This document shows, one piece after another, positions 47,301 to 58,374 of a stretch of 64,000 bases of DNA (the first letter of the stretch is position 1; the number at the start of each line of letters is the position of its first letter). Made by a program: the position numbers and the translations under genes. Source of the DNA: Pseudomonas anguilliseptica (lineage in GTDB: Bacteria; Pseudomonadota; Gammaproteobacteria; Pseudomonadales; Pseudomonadaceae); assembly GCF_900105355.1 (NCBI RefSeq), contig NZ_FNSC01000001.1, positions 558,001 through 622,000 on the forward strand. Reading direction: 5' to 3'. The notes beneath the pieces were generated by a model. It was not told where the DNA came from and searched no databases. It was given only the letters and a program-made list of their open reading frames with translations.

Positions 47301-48080
47301 ATGTTGATGGTGATTTCCCCGGCCAAGACCCTCGATTACGAGACGCCGCCTGCGACCCCGCGCTTTACCCAGCCCGAACACCTCGACCACGCCCAGGACC
47401 TGATCCAGCAACTGCGCGACTTCACCCCGGCGCAGATCGCCGAGCTGATGCACCTCTCGGACAAACTCGCGGGCCTGAATGCTGCGCGCTTCGGCAGCTG
47501 GGAACGGCCGTTCAATCCGTCCAACGCCAAGCAGGCGCTGCTGGCGTTCAAGGGCGACGTGTACACCGGGCTTAACGCCGAGGATTTCAGCGAAGCCGAC
47601 TTCGACTTCGCGCAAACCCACCTGCGTATGCTTTCCGGTCTGTACGGCGTACTGCGTCCGCTCGACCTGATGCAGCCCTACCGCCTGGAAATGGGTACCA
47701 AACTGGCTAACCCGCGCGGCAATAATCTCTATGACTTCTGGGGTGAGCGCATCAGCGGCTGGTTGAATGAGGCGCTGGCCGCTCAGGGCGACGATGTGCT
47801 GCTCAACCTGGCGTCCAACGAATACTTCAGCGCGGTGAAACGCAAGGCGCTGAATGCGCGGATCATCGACACCGAGTTCAAGGACCTGAAGAACGGCCAG
47901 TACAAGATCATCAGTTTCTACGCGAAAAAAGCCCGTGGCCTGATGGCTCGTTATGTAATCAAGGAGCGCCTGACCGATCCGGCCGGCCTCAAGGATTTCA
48001 CCTATGAGGGCTACCGCTTTTCGGCCGAAAACTCGAAAACCGACACCCTGGTTTTCCTTCGCGACCATCCCCAAGATTAA
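47301..48080 (+). CDS. yaaA: YaaA family protein (UPF0246/DUF328)
   Basis: 259 aa, cytoplasmic. Opens [20 protein letters not shown], the family signature, with [40 protein letters not shown] and NLYDFWG. In E. coli YaaA limits peroxide damage by lowering free iron; it also has a DNA-binding fold. AGGAG lies upstream. The gene is normally close to algD in Pseudomonas (recalled); here an IS30 element has entered between them. Confidence 0.93.
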   Translation: MLMVISPAKTLDYETPPATPRFTQPEHLDHAQDLIQQLRDFTPAQIAELMHLSDKLAGLNAARFGSWERPFNPSNAKQALLAFKGDVYTGLNAEDFSEADFDFAQTHLRMLSGLYGVLRPLDLMQPYRLEMGTKLANPRGNNLYDFWGERISGWLNEALAAQGDDVLLNLASNEYFSAVKRKALNARIIDTEFKDLKNGQYKIISFYAKKARGLMARYVIKERLTDPAGLKDFTYEGYRFSAENSKTDTLVFLRDHPQD

Positions 48081-48166
48081 CCTCCCGCCTCCCGCTATTT
48101 GTCGCCGTCGCCACGACCTAATCAAACAGTCAGCTTTATCAAGTTGAAACTTGGCGGTTGCAGGAG

Positions 48167-49251
48167 CTGAGTGCAACACGGTTATTGAATTGACGCTGGC
48201 GCATCATGCCGCATAGCCATGGCTTCTTGCATTACTTCGCTCATGACTTCGATCGGGCACTTGAAGTCGAAGCGCTTACGCGGCCGCATATTCAGTTGCA
48301 GTGCAATGGCATCCAACTGTTCTTGGCTGTGTCCCGACAAGTCTGTGCCCTTGGGCAGGTACTGGCGAATGAGGCCGTTGATGTTTTCGTTGCTGCCGCG
48401 CTGCCAGGGGCTGTGTGGGTCGCAGAAGTAGATCGCTATGCCGGTTCTCTGGGTGATCTCGGCGTGCCGCGCCATCTCCCGGCCCTGGTCGTAGGTCATG
48501 CTCTTACGCATCGCCAGCGGCATACGATTGAGTGCGGCGCTGAAACCTTCCATCGCCGAGGTCGCCGTCGCATCGTTCATCTTGATCAGCATCAGGTAGC
48601 CACTGGTGCGTTCTACCAAGGTGCCGACCGACGAGGCGTTGGCCTTGCCCTTGATAAGGTCGCCCTCCCAGTGGCCCGGCATCAGGCGGTCTTCAATCTC
48701 CGGCGGGCGCACGTGAATACTGACCAGCTCCGGGAGCTGGCCACGTCGATCCACGCCGCCAGAGCGCGGCCTGCGCGTCGTCTTGCTTTGGCGCAGGCAG
48801 ATAATCAGCTCCTTACGCAGCTCGCCGACCGGCAAGGCATAGATCGCGGTATAGATCGTCTCGCGACAGACGTAGGCATCTCTGAGGCTGGGTATGTTCA
48901 TGCTGCGCAGCTTGCCGGCAATCTGCTCGGGAGACAAACGCTCACGCAGCATATGGGTCACCAACTCGAAGCGTTCACTACCGGGCAGCAGCTTTCGCTT
49001 GGGCCGGCAGACTTGGCGCCGGGCTCTCATCTGCTGCTGCGCCGCACGGGCCGAGTAACGACCGCAGACCTCTCGATTACGGCGCAACTCGCGACTGATA
49101 GTCGAGGGGGATCGGTTGATCAGGTGGGCAATCTTGCGCAGGCTAAAGCCTTGGGCATGACCGATTTGAATAGTGGCGCGCTCTTCAACGCTGAGTTCGG
49201 AATAAGACATAGGGGCAGCACCGTATCGGAAAGATCAGGTGTTGCACTCAG
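48167..49251 (-). mobile_element. IS30-family insertion sequence in the yaaA-algD gap (about 1,085 bp)
   Basis: Inverted ends CTGAGTGCAACAC (48167-48179) and GTGTTGCACTCAG (49239-49251). One transposase on the minus strand. The true edge could differ by a few bases because no clear target duplication is seen (left flank CAGGAG, right flank TTTTTGCC). Its right end lies 518 bases before the algD start codon. Confidence 0.85.
48182..49210 (-). CDS. IS30-family transposase
   Basis: 342 aa. N-terminal HTH (MSYSELSVEERATIQIGHAQ; LRKIAHLINRSPSTISRELR). The DDE domain has GHWEGDLIKGK, KSMTYDQGREMARH and NENINGLIRQYLPKGTD. Intact, transcribed away from algD. Confidence 0.94.
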   Translation of the reverse strand: MSYSELSVEERATIQIGHAQGFSLRKIAHLINRSPSTISRELRRNREVCGRYSARAAQQQMRARRQVCRPKRKLLPGSERFELVTHMLRERLSPEQIAGKLRSMNIPSLRDAYVCRETIYTAIYALPVGELRKELIICLRQSKTTRRPRSGGVDRRGQLPELVSIHVRPPEIEDRLMPGHWEGDLIKGKANASSVGTLVERTSGYLMLIKMNDATATSAMEGFSAALNRMPLAMRKSMTYDQGREMARHAEITQRTGIAIYFCDPHSPWQRGSNENINGLIRQYLPKGTDLSGHSQEQLDAIALQLNMRPRKRFDFKCPIEVMSEVMQEAMAMRHDAPASIQ

Positions 49252-49379
49252 TTTTTGCCGCCGCCCTTCTCCATGGAACTTTTTCGCGCCTATAAACACC
49301 GCGCGAGTTACTCGCCACATAACTGCAACGCGCTATCAAAGTGCAACTACCAAGCAGTTCTCATTTCATTGCAAAAGAT

Positions 49380-49388
49380 GACGAACGG
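49380..49388 (-). promoter_or_regulatory. Candidate AlgR-binding site upstream of algD
   Basis: GACGAACGG here is the exact complement of CCGTTCGTC, the core recognised by AlgR at the far-upstream algD sites of P. aeruginosa. It is 382 bases before the algD ATG and 129 bases inside the IS30 right end. A 9-base match is short but is in the expected region. Confidence 0.55.
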
Positions 49389-49534
49389 CAGGAACCATCA
49401 GAAAAAAATCGGACTCATAGCGAATACGATTTTTTTCTTCATGTAACTTTCCGCATGAATATATCCGCGATTAATACCGACCCATTGTCCGGCGCATAAA
49501 TTCACCCGCAAGAAAGTTACGAGTAATCCAAGGA

Positions 49535-49563
49535 GGAACTATCAACTTTTCACGACTCACTGA
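49535..49563 (+). promoter_or_regulatory. Candidate AlgU (sigma-22) promoter for the alginate operon
   Basis: GGAACTA (49535-49541), 17 bases, then ACTGA (49559-49563). The sigma-22 pattern is GAACTT, 16-17 bases, TCTGA, so each box has one mismatch. It would start transcription about 200 bases before the algD ATG, leaving a long leader as in P. aeruginosa. The rest of 49252-49769 is AT-rich with no ORF of protein-like character. Confidence 0.4.
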
Positions 49564-49769
49564 AAAGCCTCATGCCAGAGCCTAAAAAGCCACTGGCAAG
49601 ACAATTAGAACGGGCGTGCAAGCTATACAGCCCGACGCCGGCAACAGCTTTAAGTTGCCAACCAACTTTTATGCCTGAATTAGCTCAGCACTTACCCGTG
49701 CAGAACTAACGAATAACTGTGGCCAACAACCACTACTTGATTATTTAACAAATGGACGAGGTAAATGCG

Positions 49770-51081
49770 ATGCGAATTAGCATCTTCGGTTTAGGTTATG
49801 TCGGGGCAGTATGTGCAGGTTGTTTATCGGCACGCGGTCACCAAGTGATCGGTGTGGATGTTTCCGCCAGCAAGATTGATCTGATTAACAATGGCAAATC
49901 GCTAATAGTCGAACCGGGCCTGGAAGAACTGCTGCAACAGGGGCTGGCTTCGAGGAATTTGCGCGGCACCACCAATGTGACCGATGCAGTGCTGAACAGC
50001 GATGTGTCATTTATCTGCGTGGGCACGCCGAGCAAAAAGAACGGCGATCTGGAGCTCAATTACATCGAGGGTGTGTGCCGCGAAATCGGTCTGGCCATGC
50101 GCGACAAAACCGAACGGCATACCGTGGTTGTACGCAGTACGGTGCTGCCGGGCACCGCCAAGAACGTGGTACTGCCGATCTTGCAGGACTGTTCGGGCAA
50201 GCAGGCCGGGGTCGACTTCGGTCTGGCGGTAAACCCAGAGTTTTTTGCGCGAAAGCACCGCGATCAAGGATTACGACTTCCCGCCCATGACGGTGATCGG
50301 TGAACTGGATCAGGCCTCAGGTGACCTGCTGGAAAGCATCTACAGCGAGCTGGATGCGCCGATCATCCGCAAGAGCATCGATGTCGCCGAGATGATCAAG
50401 TACACCTGCAACGTCTGGCATGCCACCAAGGTCACCTTCGCCAACGAGATCGGCAATATCGCCAAGGCGGCTGGTGTCGATGGCCGCGATGTGATGGAGG
50501 TGATCTGCCAGGACCACAAGCTCAACCTGTCCAAGTACTACATGAAGCCCGGCTTCGCCTTTGGCGGCTCGTGCCTGCCCAAGGATGTACGCGCCCTGTC
50601 CTACCGCGCCGGGACCATGGATGTCGATGCACCGTTGATTGGCTCACTGATGCGCAGCAACGCCATCCAGGTGCAGAACGCCTTCGACATCATCGCCAGC
50701 TACGACAAACGCAAGGTGGCCCTGCTCGGCTTGAGCTTCAAAGCCGGCACCGATGACCTGCGTGAAAGTCCGCTGGTAGAGCTGGCTGAAATGCTGATCG
50801 GCAAGGGTTATGACCTGAGCATCTTCGACCGCAACGTCGAGTACACCCGCGTCTACGGGGCGAACAAGGACTACATCGAGTCGAAGATCCCCCACGTCTC
50901 CTCGCTGCTCAGCAGTGACTTCGATGCCGTGGTGGATGGCGCCGACATCATCGTGCTGGGCAACGGCGACATGCACTTTGCCCCGCTGGCGCAGCAGGCC
51001 CTGCAAGGCAAGCACGTGGTCGACCTGGTGGTTTTTATGCCGACCGCATCGCGCGCCGGCAGCGAAGGCATCTGCTGGTAA
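49770..51081 (+). pseudogene. algD: GDP-mannose 6-dehydrogenase gene with a +1 frameshift in a T6 run
   Basis: AlgD oxidises GDP-mannose to GDP-mannuronate, the committed alginate step. From ATG 49770: MRISIFGLGYVGAVCAGCLS (NAD site) to GVDFGLAVNPEF. The rest, LRESTAIKDYDFPPMTVIGE onward, is in the next frame. Removing one T from 50241-50246 gives EFLRESTAIKD and a 436-aa protein, the P. aeruginosa length. Later motifs are intact: EMIKYTCNVWHATKV and FGGSCLPKDVRAL with the catalytic Cys. GAGG lies about 9 bases before the ATG. As written, the enzyme would be truncated and alginate made only if another copy exists; a sequencing error is at least as likely. Confidence 0.93.
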
Positions 51082-51150
51082 AGGCTGCAGCCGTGAGCTG
51101 AAGCAAGTCCTGGGCGGCCAAGCGCCGCTCAGGGCTACCTGGCACAGACG

Positions 51151-52650
51151 ATGGATATGCTTATGCAAACCCACACGCTGAAAAGCGGCCTCAACCAGGC
51201 CGCTGGCTGGCTGTTCTACTTATCACTGCTGATGCTGCTGGCGCTGGCATTACCCAGAAGCGTGTTCGACCCCGAGTCGCGCGACTACCTGTTGTTGATC
51301 GGCGCAGTCGGTATCTGGCGCTACTCCATGGGTGCCATGCATTTCGTGCGCGGCATGCTGTTTCTCTATCTGTTGTTCCCTTACTTCCGGCGCCAGGTCG
51401 TCAAGCTCGGCAAAGATGCTGACCCTTCCCAGGTATTTCTGCTGGTCACCAGCTTCCGCATCGACGCCCTGACCACCGCGCAGGTATACCGCTCGGTCAT
51501 CCGCGAAGCGATTGACTGCGGTTACCCAACAACCGTGGTCTGCTCCATCGTCGAACTTTCCGATGAGCTGTTGGTGAAGAACCTCTGGGCGCAAATGCAG
51601 CCACCGGAGCAGGTCACCCTGGACTTCGTGCGTATTCCTGGCACAGGCAAAAGGGATGGCCTGGCCTACGGCTTTCGCGCCATCTCGCGGCAGATGCCGG
51701 ATGCCGATGCGGTAGTGGCGGTGATCGATGGCGACACTGTGCTCGGCGCAGGGGTGGTGCGTAAAACCGTGCCCTGGTTCAAGTTGTTCGCCAATGTCGG
51801 CGGCCTCACCACCAACGAGTTCTGCGAGGTGCGCGGCAGCTATGTGATGAGCGAATGGCACAAGCTGCGCTTCGCCCAGCGTCACTTGAACATGTGCTCG
51901 ATGGCCCTGAGCAAACGTGTGCTGACCATGACCGGGCGCATGTCGGTATTCCGCGCCGAAGTGGTGACAGACCCGGCGTTTATTGCCGACGTAGAAAGCG
52001 ATCACCTCGACCACTGGCGCCTGGGTCGCTTCCAGTTTCTCACTGGCGATGACAAGTCCAGCTGGTACAGCCTTATGCGCCTGGGCTACGACACCTTCTA
52101 CGTGCCGGATGCGGCGATCAATACGGTCGAGCATCCGCCGGAAAAGAGCTTTATCAAGGCCAGCCGCAAACTGATGTTCCGCTGGTACGGCAACAACTTG
52201 CGGCAGAACGCCCGCGCCCTGCGCCTTGGCATGCAACGCCTGGGTGGCTTCACCAGCCTGGTGCTGTTCGATCAGCGCGTGTCGATGTGGACCAGCCTGC
52301 TCGGCCTGAGCGTGGCGATTATCGCCAGCCTCAAATACGGCCTCGGGTTCTTCCTGGCCTACCTGCTGTGGATCGGCCTGACCCGACTGATTCTGACCCT
52401 GCTGCTCAGCGTCACCGGGCACCACATAGGTCCGGCCTACCCACTGATTCTCTATTACAACCAGATCGTCGGCGCGCTGGTGAAGATCTACGTGTTCTTC
52501 CGTCTCGACCAGCAATCCTGGACCCGCCAGAACACCAAGCTCGATCGTGGCCTGGTGAGCTTTCAGCGCTGGTTCAACACCTGGTCCTCACGGGCCATGA
52601 CCTTCTCTGCCGCCAGCCTATTCGTCGCCACCCTGCTGGTGCTGGTGTGA
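51151..52650 (+). CDS. alg8: Alginate polymerase glycosyltransferase Alg8
   Basis: 499 aa (three nearby in-frame ATGs at 51151, 51157 and 51163). Inner-membrane GT2 enzyme: N-terminal TM helices ([16 protein letters not shown]), cytoplasmic catalytic domain with [15 protein letters not shown] (DxD), [20 protein letters not shown] (TGDD-type acceptor site), then C-terminal TM helices ([20 protein letters not shown]). It polymerises GDP-mannuronate with Alg44. 69 bases after algD. Confidence 0.95.
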   Translation: MDMLMQTHTLKSGLNQAAGWLFYLSLLMLLALALPRSVFDPESRDYLLLIGAVGIWRYSMGAMHFVRGMLFLYLLFPYFRRQVVKLGKDADPSQVFLLVTSFRIDALTTAQVYRSVIREAIDCGYPTTVVCSIVELSDELLVKNLWAQMQPPEQVTLDFVRIPGTGKRDGLAYGFRAISRQMPDADAVVAVIDGDTVLGAGVVRKTVPWFKLFANVGGLTTNEFCEVRGSYVMSEWHKLRFAQRHLNMCSMALSKRVLTMTGRMSVFRAEVVTDPAFIADVESDHLDHWRLGRFQFLTGDDKSSWYSLMRLGYDTFYVPDAAINTVEHPPEKSFIKASRKLMFRWYGNNLRQNARALRLGMQRLGGFTSLVLFDQRVSMWTSLLGLSVAIIASLKYGLGFFLAYLLWIGLTRLILTLLLSVTGHHIGPAYPLILYYNQIVGALVKIYVFFRLDQQSWTRQNTKLDRGLVSFQRWFNTWSSRAMTFSAASLFVATLLVLV

Positions 52651-52684
52651 CGAGCGTGCCCCTTTTGAACAGGAATTTGCAAGC

Positions 52685-53850
52685 ATGAATACAGCCGTCA
52701 ACGTCAATGTGGTGCATGAATCAGAGGCCCAGCGCCAGCATGCACGGGTGAAGATCCCAGCCCAGGTGCACTACCTGAACAAGAGCCGCGAGCGTATCGA
52801 GTTACAGCTCTGCGATATCTCGGCAGGTGGTTTCAGTGTGGTCGACAACCAGCAGGCGATGCAGATCGGTGACTTTCACAAAGGCCGCCTGCAATTCAAA
52901 CTCGACAGCTTCAACCTGGGTATCGACATCGAATTCCAGGTGCGCTCGGTGGATGCCGACAGCAAGCGCATCGGCTGCCAGCTGCACAACCTCAAGCCGC
53001 GCGAACAGGCCACCCTGCGCCACCTGATCAGCGCCTACCTGGGCGGTGATCAGGTGGCGCCGGCGACCTGCTGAGCACCTTGCAACGCGATAACTTCACC
53101 AAGGCACGCAAGCACGCCAACACTGGCACCGCCATGAGTGCACTCGGCCGTCTCAAGGCGGTGACATTCAGCCTGGCAATCTTTCTGGTGGGCCTGGCGG
53201 CCTTTGGCTTCATCTTCAAGTCAGTGTATGGCCTGTACTTCGTCACGCATGCCCAGTCAGCTCTGGTCAACGTGCCCAGTCTGCAGGTCACCATGCCGCG
53301 TGAAGGCACGGTGCAGAGCCTGATTGGCGCAGATGGCAGCGTGGCCAAAGGCGCGCCGATCGCCTCATTCTCCGCCAGCATGCTGGAGATGCTCAAAGGT
53401 CACCTGAACGACGAGCAGCTAAGCCCGGCAAACATCGAAAGCCTGTTCGGCAAACAGGTCAAAGGCACCCTGACCAGCCCCTGCGACTGCAAGGTGGCAC
53501 GTCAGCTGGTGGCCGACGGCCAGTTCGCCAGCAAGGGCGATGTGATCTTCGAACTGGTGCCACAAAACACCCGCGCCACGGTGTTGGCGAGCTTCCCTTA
53601 CCGCAACTTTTCCCAGGCCCGCATCGGCAGCCGCGCCAGCTTTATGGTCGCCGGCGAAGAAACCCCGCGCTACGGCAAGATCGTCAGCAGCAGCCTGCAT
53701 GAAGGTGGCCTGGCAGCAGATATCCGCGTGGTGATCGAACCCGAGCAGACCTTGAACAGCAACCTGGCCGGGCAACCGGTGGAAGTGCTGCTCGACCGCG
53801 GCCCGTCGCTCGACTGGATGATCGACAAAGCCCTGGCGGCTGGTCTCTGA
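52685..53850 (+). pseudogene. alg44: Alginate c-di-GMP receptor gene alg44 with a -1 frameshift
   Basis: The first frame gives the PilZ domain: RQHARVKIPAQV supplies RxxxR and LCDISAGGFSVV supplies DxSxxG, which bind c-di-GMP. It then ends at DQVAPATC-stop. The next frame resumes at DLLSTLQRDNFTKARK, with the TM helix FSLAIFLVGLAAFGFIF and the periplasmic membrane-fusion-like part (PREGTVQSLIG, LTSPCDCKVARQLV). One missing base at about 53054-53066 explains it. Restored length 388 aa, near the P. aeruginosa 389. Without it Alg8 cannot be activated. Confidence 0.93.
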
Positions 53851-53861
53851 GGAGCAGGCGC

Positions 53862-55253
53862 ATGTCGAACCGCAACGCCCGTCCGCTGGCCACGCCCCTG
53901 CTCACGCTCACCCTGGCGCTGGGCCTGAGCGCCTGCGCCAACCTGCCTGACCAGCGTCTGGCCGTAGAAGCGCTGAAGCAGGGCGACCACGCCACCGCCG
54001 AGCAGCACTTCCGCCAGCTGGCCGAGCTGGGCTATGTCGACGCGCAAATCGGCCTGGCCGACCTGCAACTGGCCAGCGGCTCCGCAGACGGCCTGGAGCA
54101 AGCCGAGCAGACCTACCGCAGCGCCCTCGATGGCTCGCCACGGGCGCAGGCGCGGCTGGGCAAATTGCTCGCCCGCAAACCCGCCGCCAGCCCTGCCGAA
54201 CGCCACGAAGCCGCGCAATTACTGGAGCAGGCCTTCGCAGCGGGAGAACCCGCCAGCCTGCTGCCGCTGGTGATGCTGTACCTGCAATACCCACAGGATT
54301 ATCCCGATATGAACGTACAACAACGCCTCACCACCTGGCGCCAACAAGGCAACACCCAGGCCGATCTGGCGCAGATCCTGCTTTACCGCAGCCAGGGCAA
54401 CTACGACCAGCACCTGGAGGAGATCGAGCAGATTTGCCAGGGCCTGATCAGCCAGGCCGATGTCTGCTATGTCGAGCTGGCCACCGTGTACCAGAAGCAA
54501 GGCAAGAGCAAACAACAGAAAGCCCTGATCCAGCGCCTGATGGCCGGCTACCAGAGCGCGGCCATCCCCGCGCAACGGGTGGATGCCGTGGCCCAGGTGC
54601 TGGCCGACGCCGAACTCGGCAAGCCGGACGAAAGCCAGGCGCAGGAGATGCTCGAAGCCATTGTGCCGAACTATCCCGCAGCCTGGGTGAGCCTGGCGCG
54701 CTTGCTTTACGACTACCCGGCCCTGGGTGATATCGAGCAGATGCTCGCTTACCTCGAACAAGGCCGCGCCGCCGCCCTGCCGCGTGCCGAGCTACTGCTC
54801 GGGCGCCTGTACTACGAAGGCAAGCTGCTGCCGCAAGACCCGCACAAAGCCGAAGAGCACCTGCGCAAGGCCGCGCCCAGCGAACCCAGCGCCAACTACT
54901 TTCTCGGCCAGATCTACCTGCGCGGCTATCTCGGCGACATCTACCCGCAACAGGCCCTCGATCACCTGCTCAGCGCCGCGCGCAACGGTCAGATCAACGC
55001 CGACTTCGCCCTCGCGCAGATGTATTCGCAGGGCAAAGGCATCCAGCCAGACCCGGTCAATGCCTTTGTCTTCAGCCAGCTGGCCCTGCCGAAGAACCCC
55101 CCGCAGGCCAGCGAGCTAGCGCGCAGCTGCGAACAGCAACTGAGCCCCAGCGAGCGCGCCAGAGCGCAGCAATTACTCGCCGACGAGCGCCAGTTGCGCG
55201 GCACAGCCTGGCAAGCGCAAACGCAAACCACGGCACAGGTGCTTAACCCATGA
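53862..55253 (+). CDS. algK: Alginate lipoprotein AlgK
   Basis: 463 aa outer-membrane lipoprotein; lipobox in [13 protein letters not shown]. Tetratricopeptide/Sel1-like repeats run through the mature part ([60 protein letters not shown]). It holds AlgE and periplasmic partners together. GAGGAG before ATG; 11 bases after alg44. Confidence 0.94.
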   Translation: MSNRNARPLATPLLTLTLALGLSACANLPDQRLAVEALKQGDHATAEQHFRQLAELGYVDAQIGLADLQLASGSADGLEQAEQTYRSALDGSPRAQARLGKLLARKPAASPAERHEAAQLLEQAFAAGEPASLLPLVMLYLQYPQDYPDMNVQQRLTTWRQQGNTQADLAQILLYRSQGNYDQHLEEIEQICQGLISQADVCYVELATVYQKQGKSKQQKALIQRLMAGYQSAAIPAQRVDAVAQVLADAELGKPDESQAQEMLEAIVPNYPAAWVSLARLLYDYPALGDIEQMLAYLEQGRAAALPRAELLLGRLYYEGKLLPQDPHKAEEHLRKAAPSEPSANYFLGQIYLRGYLGDIYPQQALDHLLSAARNGQINADFALAQMYSQGKGIQPDPVNAFVFSQLALPKNPPQASELARSCEQQLSPSERARAQQLLADERQLRGTAWQAQTQTTAQVLNP

Positions 55254-56761
55254 CGCGCCGTGCCTTGCTGCAACTCAACCCGATCAGCCTCGGTATCGGC
55301 CTGTCCATGCTCTGCGCCAGCTCCGCCTGGGCCGTGCAGATGGACGCCATACATTTTGGTGCCGACATCAAGATCACCGCGCAATCGGAAGAAGACCGCG
55401 ACCTCGGCACCCGCGGTGGCGGCGACGCCAACGGCATCGCCCTCGACCTGCGCCCCTGGCTGCGCGCGCAACGAGGTGACTGGAGTGCCTTCGCCATGGG
55501 TCAGGCGGTAATGGCCAGCGACATCATCCAGACCGATACCCTGGAATCGTCCGCAGACCAACCGGAATCCGTCCAGACCGATGGCCGAACCCGCAAGAAG
55601 AACTACCTGGCACTGCGCGAATTCTGGGTCGACTACGCAGGGCTCACCGACTACCCCGGCGAACACCTGCGCCTGGGACGCCAGCGCCTGCACAACGAAG
55701 ACGGGCAATGGCGCGACAGCAATATCGAAGCGCTGAACTGGACCTTCGACACCACCCTGCTGCAGGCCAGCCTGGGCGCGGCCCAGCGCTTCAGTGAGTA
55801 CCGCACCGACCTCGACGAACTGGCCCCGGAAGACGAGGATCGTCTGCACCTGTACGGCGATATAGCCGCTCAGTGGCAGCCAGGGCACTGGCTCGGTTTT
55901 CGCGCGCATCACTCACGCGACGACAGCTCGCTGGCCGACCCCAATCAGCCCATCGACGCGCTGGACAAACGCGCCAACGGCAACCTCACCTGGCTGGGCC
56001 TGCATGCGCACAGCGATGCGTACAACTTTCGTAACCAGCAGCGCATCAACTACTGGGCCAGCCTCACCTCGCTGACGGGCGAGCGCAACAGCCTCAACAG
56101 CCTCAACAGCAGCCTGGATGACAGCGTTGCCGGCGGTCAGAACAGCAATCATCTGAGTGCCTGGACCACCGACCTGGGCTTGCGTCTGCGCCTTGATCGC
56201 CACTGGCAAATTGGTGCGGCCTACGCCCGTGGCAGTGGCGGCGGCGATGCCGACGGCACGGGGAACGGCAACTACCGGCAGACCGGCCTGCACAGCAACC
56301 GCTCCACCTTTACCGGCACCCGCAGCAGTGTGCAGCGCTTCGGCGAGGCCTTCCGCGGCGAGCTGAGCAACCTGCAGGCCGCCACCCTGTTCGGCTCCTG
56401 GCAGCTGGCCGACGACTACGACGCCAGCCTGGTCTACCACCACTTCTGGCGCGTCGATGCGCACCAGCAGATCGGCCGCAGCGGTATCAACGCACGTTTC
56501 GATGACCCACTCGCCGATCTCAGCCCTGCCCCGCAAGTAGCCCTGGTGGACGGTGAGAAGGCGCTCGGCCAGGAGCTGGATCTGGTCGTCACCAAGTACT
56601 TCAAGCAAGGCCTGCTGCCTGCGGCGATGAGCGAGGCCATCGACGAGCCGGCAGCTCTGGTGCGTTTCCGTGGCGGCGTATTCAAGCCTGGCGATGCCTA
56701 CGGCAGCGACACCGACTCGCTGATGCATCGGGCCTTTATCGATGTCATCTGGAAATTCTAA
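55250..56761 (+). CDS. algE: Alginate outer-membrane export porin AlgE
   Basis: 503 aa. Signal peptide to about residue 31 ([10 protein letters not shown]). The mature chain alternates short strands with loops and ends in the aromatic IDVIWKF typical of outer-membrane barrels. Arg-rich inner-wall segments such as [14 protein letters not shown] and [14 protein letters not shown] suit an anionic polymer channel. ATGA overlap with algK. Confidence 0.94.
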   Translation: MTRRALLQLNPISLGIGLSMLCASSAWAVQMDAIHFGADIKITAQSEEDRDLGTRGGGDANGIALDLRPWLRAQRGDWSAFAMGQAVMASDIIQTDTLESSADQPESVQTDGRTRKKNYLALREFWVDYAGLTDYPGEHLRLGRQRLHNEDGQWRDSNIEALNWTFDTTLLQASLGAAQRFSEYRTDLDELAPEDEDRLHLYGDIAAQWQPGHWLGFRAHHSRDDSSLADPNQPIDALDKRANGNLTWLGLHAHSDAYNFRNQQRINYWASLTSLTGERNSLNSLNSSLDDSVAGGQNSNHLSAWTTDLGLRLRLDRHWQIGAAYARGSGGGDADGTGNGNYRQTGLHSNRSTFTGTRSSVQRFGEAFRGELSNLQAATLFGSWQLADDYDASLVYHHFWRVDAHQQIGRSGINARFDDPLADLSPAPQVALVDGEKALGQELDLVVTKYFKQGLLPAAMSEAIDEPAALVRFRGGVFKPGDAYGSDTDSLMHRAFIDVIWKF

Positions 56762-56773
56762 GGACCCCGCGCC

Positions 56774-58363
56774 ATGACGCCACGCCCCAGCACTCTCAAA
56801 CGCGCCATCGGCATTGCCCTGCTGTGCAGCGGCCTGCTGCTCGGCGCGCTGCAACCGGCCGCACCCTGGATAGCCACGGCAGCGGCCGGTGAAGCACAGA
56901 AACAAGTCACACCGACGCAGAATTACACGGTAACCAGCGCGCCGATTGCCGAGCTGCACCTGGACCCACCGCAACTGCCCGACCTCAGCGCCTACACCAC
57001 TGCGGCCGTCGAGGCCAAGATCAGGCGCACACCCGGCGGCAAGGTGGTGGTACGGCGCATGCTGCAGCAGGATGTGCTGAAGGACTTTATCGGCGGTAAC
57101 GAGCGCATACGCGAGTGGGTCACGCGGCAGAACGGCATGCCCCATGCGATCTTTATCGAAGGCGGTTACGTAACGCCCAAGGATCTCGCGCGCAGCCTGC
57201 CGCACAGTCAGTTCAGCGAAGTTGAACCGGGCGTCTACCTGGCGCGCCTGCCCATCGTGGTGGCCCAGGGCGCGACCCTGCACGTGGGCAAAGACACCAA
57301 AGAGCTGCGCCTGTCCCAGGAGCGCGGCAGCTTTATGGTCAATGATGGCCAGCTGTTTTTCACTCACACCCGCCTCACCGCCTGGCGTGAAGCGGACAAC
57401 GCCCCGGCGAGCTTTCGCAGCGCCGATGAGTCCCGCCCCTTTCTGGTGTCCTGGGGCGGCAGCGAGCTGTATATCGCCTCCAGCGTATTCACGAGCCTGG
57501 GTTACAACACCAGCAAGTCCTACGGCGTCAGCATCACCCAGTACACCCCGGGCATGCAGGCCCGCCTGCAACGCCCGGAGCCGACTGGCTGGCTGATCGA
57601 TTCGGAGTTCGTCGACCACTGGTACGGTTTCTACTGCTATGAAGCCGAAAACGTGGTGATCAAGGGCAACACCTATCGCGACAACATCGTCTACGGCATT
57701 GACCCGCATGACCGTTCCCACGGCCTGATCATCGCCGAGAACAGCGTGCACGGCACCCGCAAGAAGCACGACATCATCATCTCCCGCGAGGTCGACGACA
57801 GCTGGATCTTCAATAACAAGAGCTACGACAACAAGCTCTCCGGCATCGTGATCGACCGTAATAGCGTGAACAACCTGGTGGCCTACAACCAGGTGTACGA
57901 CAACCACGCGGACGGCATCACCCTCTATGAAAGCTCGGACAACCTGCTGTGGGGCAACCAGGTCCTGAACAATGCCCGCCACGGCATTCGCCTGCGCAAC
58001 AGCACCAACATTCGTCTGTACGAGAACATCGCCGCGGCCAACGGCCTGACCGGCGTCTACGGGCACATCAAGGACCTCTCCGACACCGACCGCAATATCC
58101 AACTCGACCCCTTCGACACCGAGGTCTCGATGATCGTGGTCGGCGGCACCCTCGCGGCCAACGGTTCCGGCCCGCTGTCCATCGACTCACCGCTGTCGGT
58201 TGAGCTGTACCGCGTGGAAATGCTCGCGCCGAGCAAAAGCATCGGCATCAGTTTCAGCGGCATCCTCGGTGACAAGCAGGAAGAAATCCTCGACCTGATG
58301 GTGCGCCGCCAACTGGCCGTGCTGATCGACCCCGTGGAACGCCAGGCCGAACTCCAGGATTGA
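56774..58363 (+). CDS. algG: Mannuronan C-5-epimerase AlgG
   Basis: 529 aa with an N-terminal signal/anchor (IGIALLCSGLLLGALQP). Right-handed beta-helix repeats; catalytic DPHDRSHGLIIAENSVHGTR includes the DPHD motif and the active His, with further coil motifs ISREVDDSWIFNNKSYDNKL and GIVIDRNSVNNLVAYNQVYD. Converts D-mannuronate to L-guluronate in the periplasm. AAGGA 10 bases upstream. Confidence 0.95.
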   Translation: MTPRPSTLKRAIGIALLCSGLLLGALQPAAPWIATAAAGEAQKQVTPTQNYTVTSAPIAELHLDPPQLPDLSAYTTAAVEAKIRRTPGGKVVVRRMLQQDVLKDFIGGNERIREWVTRQNGMPHAIFIEGGYVTPKDLARSLPHSQFSEVEPGVYLARLPIVVAQGATLHVGKDTKELRLSQERGSFMVNDGQLFFTHTRLTAWREADNAPASFRSADESRPFLVSWGGSELYIASSVFTSLGYNTSKSYGVSITQYTPGMQARLQRPEPTGWLIDSEFVDHWYGFYCYEAENVVIKGNTYRDNIVYGIDPHDRSHGLIIAENSVHGTRKKHDIIISREVDDSWIFNNKSYDNKLSGIVIDRNSVNNLVAYNQVYDNHADGITLYESSDNLLWGNQVLNNARHGIRLRNSTNIRLYENIAAANGLTGVYGHIKDLSDTDRNIQLDPFDTEVSMIVVGGTLAANGSGPLSIDSPLSVELYRVEMLAPSKSIGISFSGILGDKQEEILDLMVRRQLAVLIDPVERQAELQD

Positions 58364-58374
58364 GGAACGACAAC

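Noticed and set aside
49275..49281. GGAACTT as the algD promoter -35 box
   Set aside because: No TCTGA-like -10 box occurs 16-17 bases downstream.
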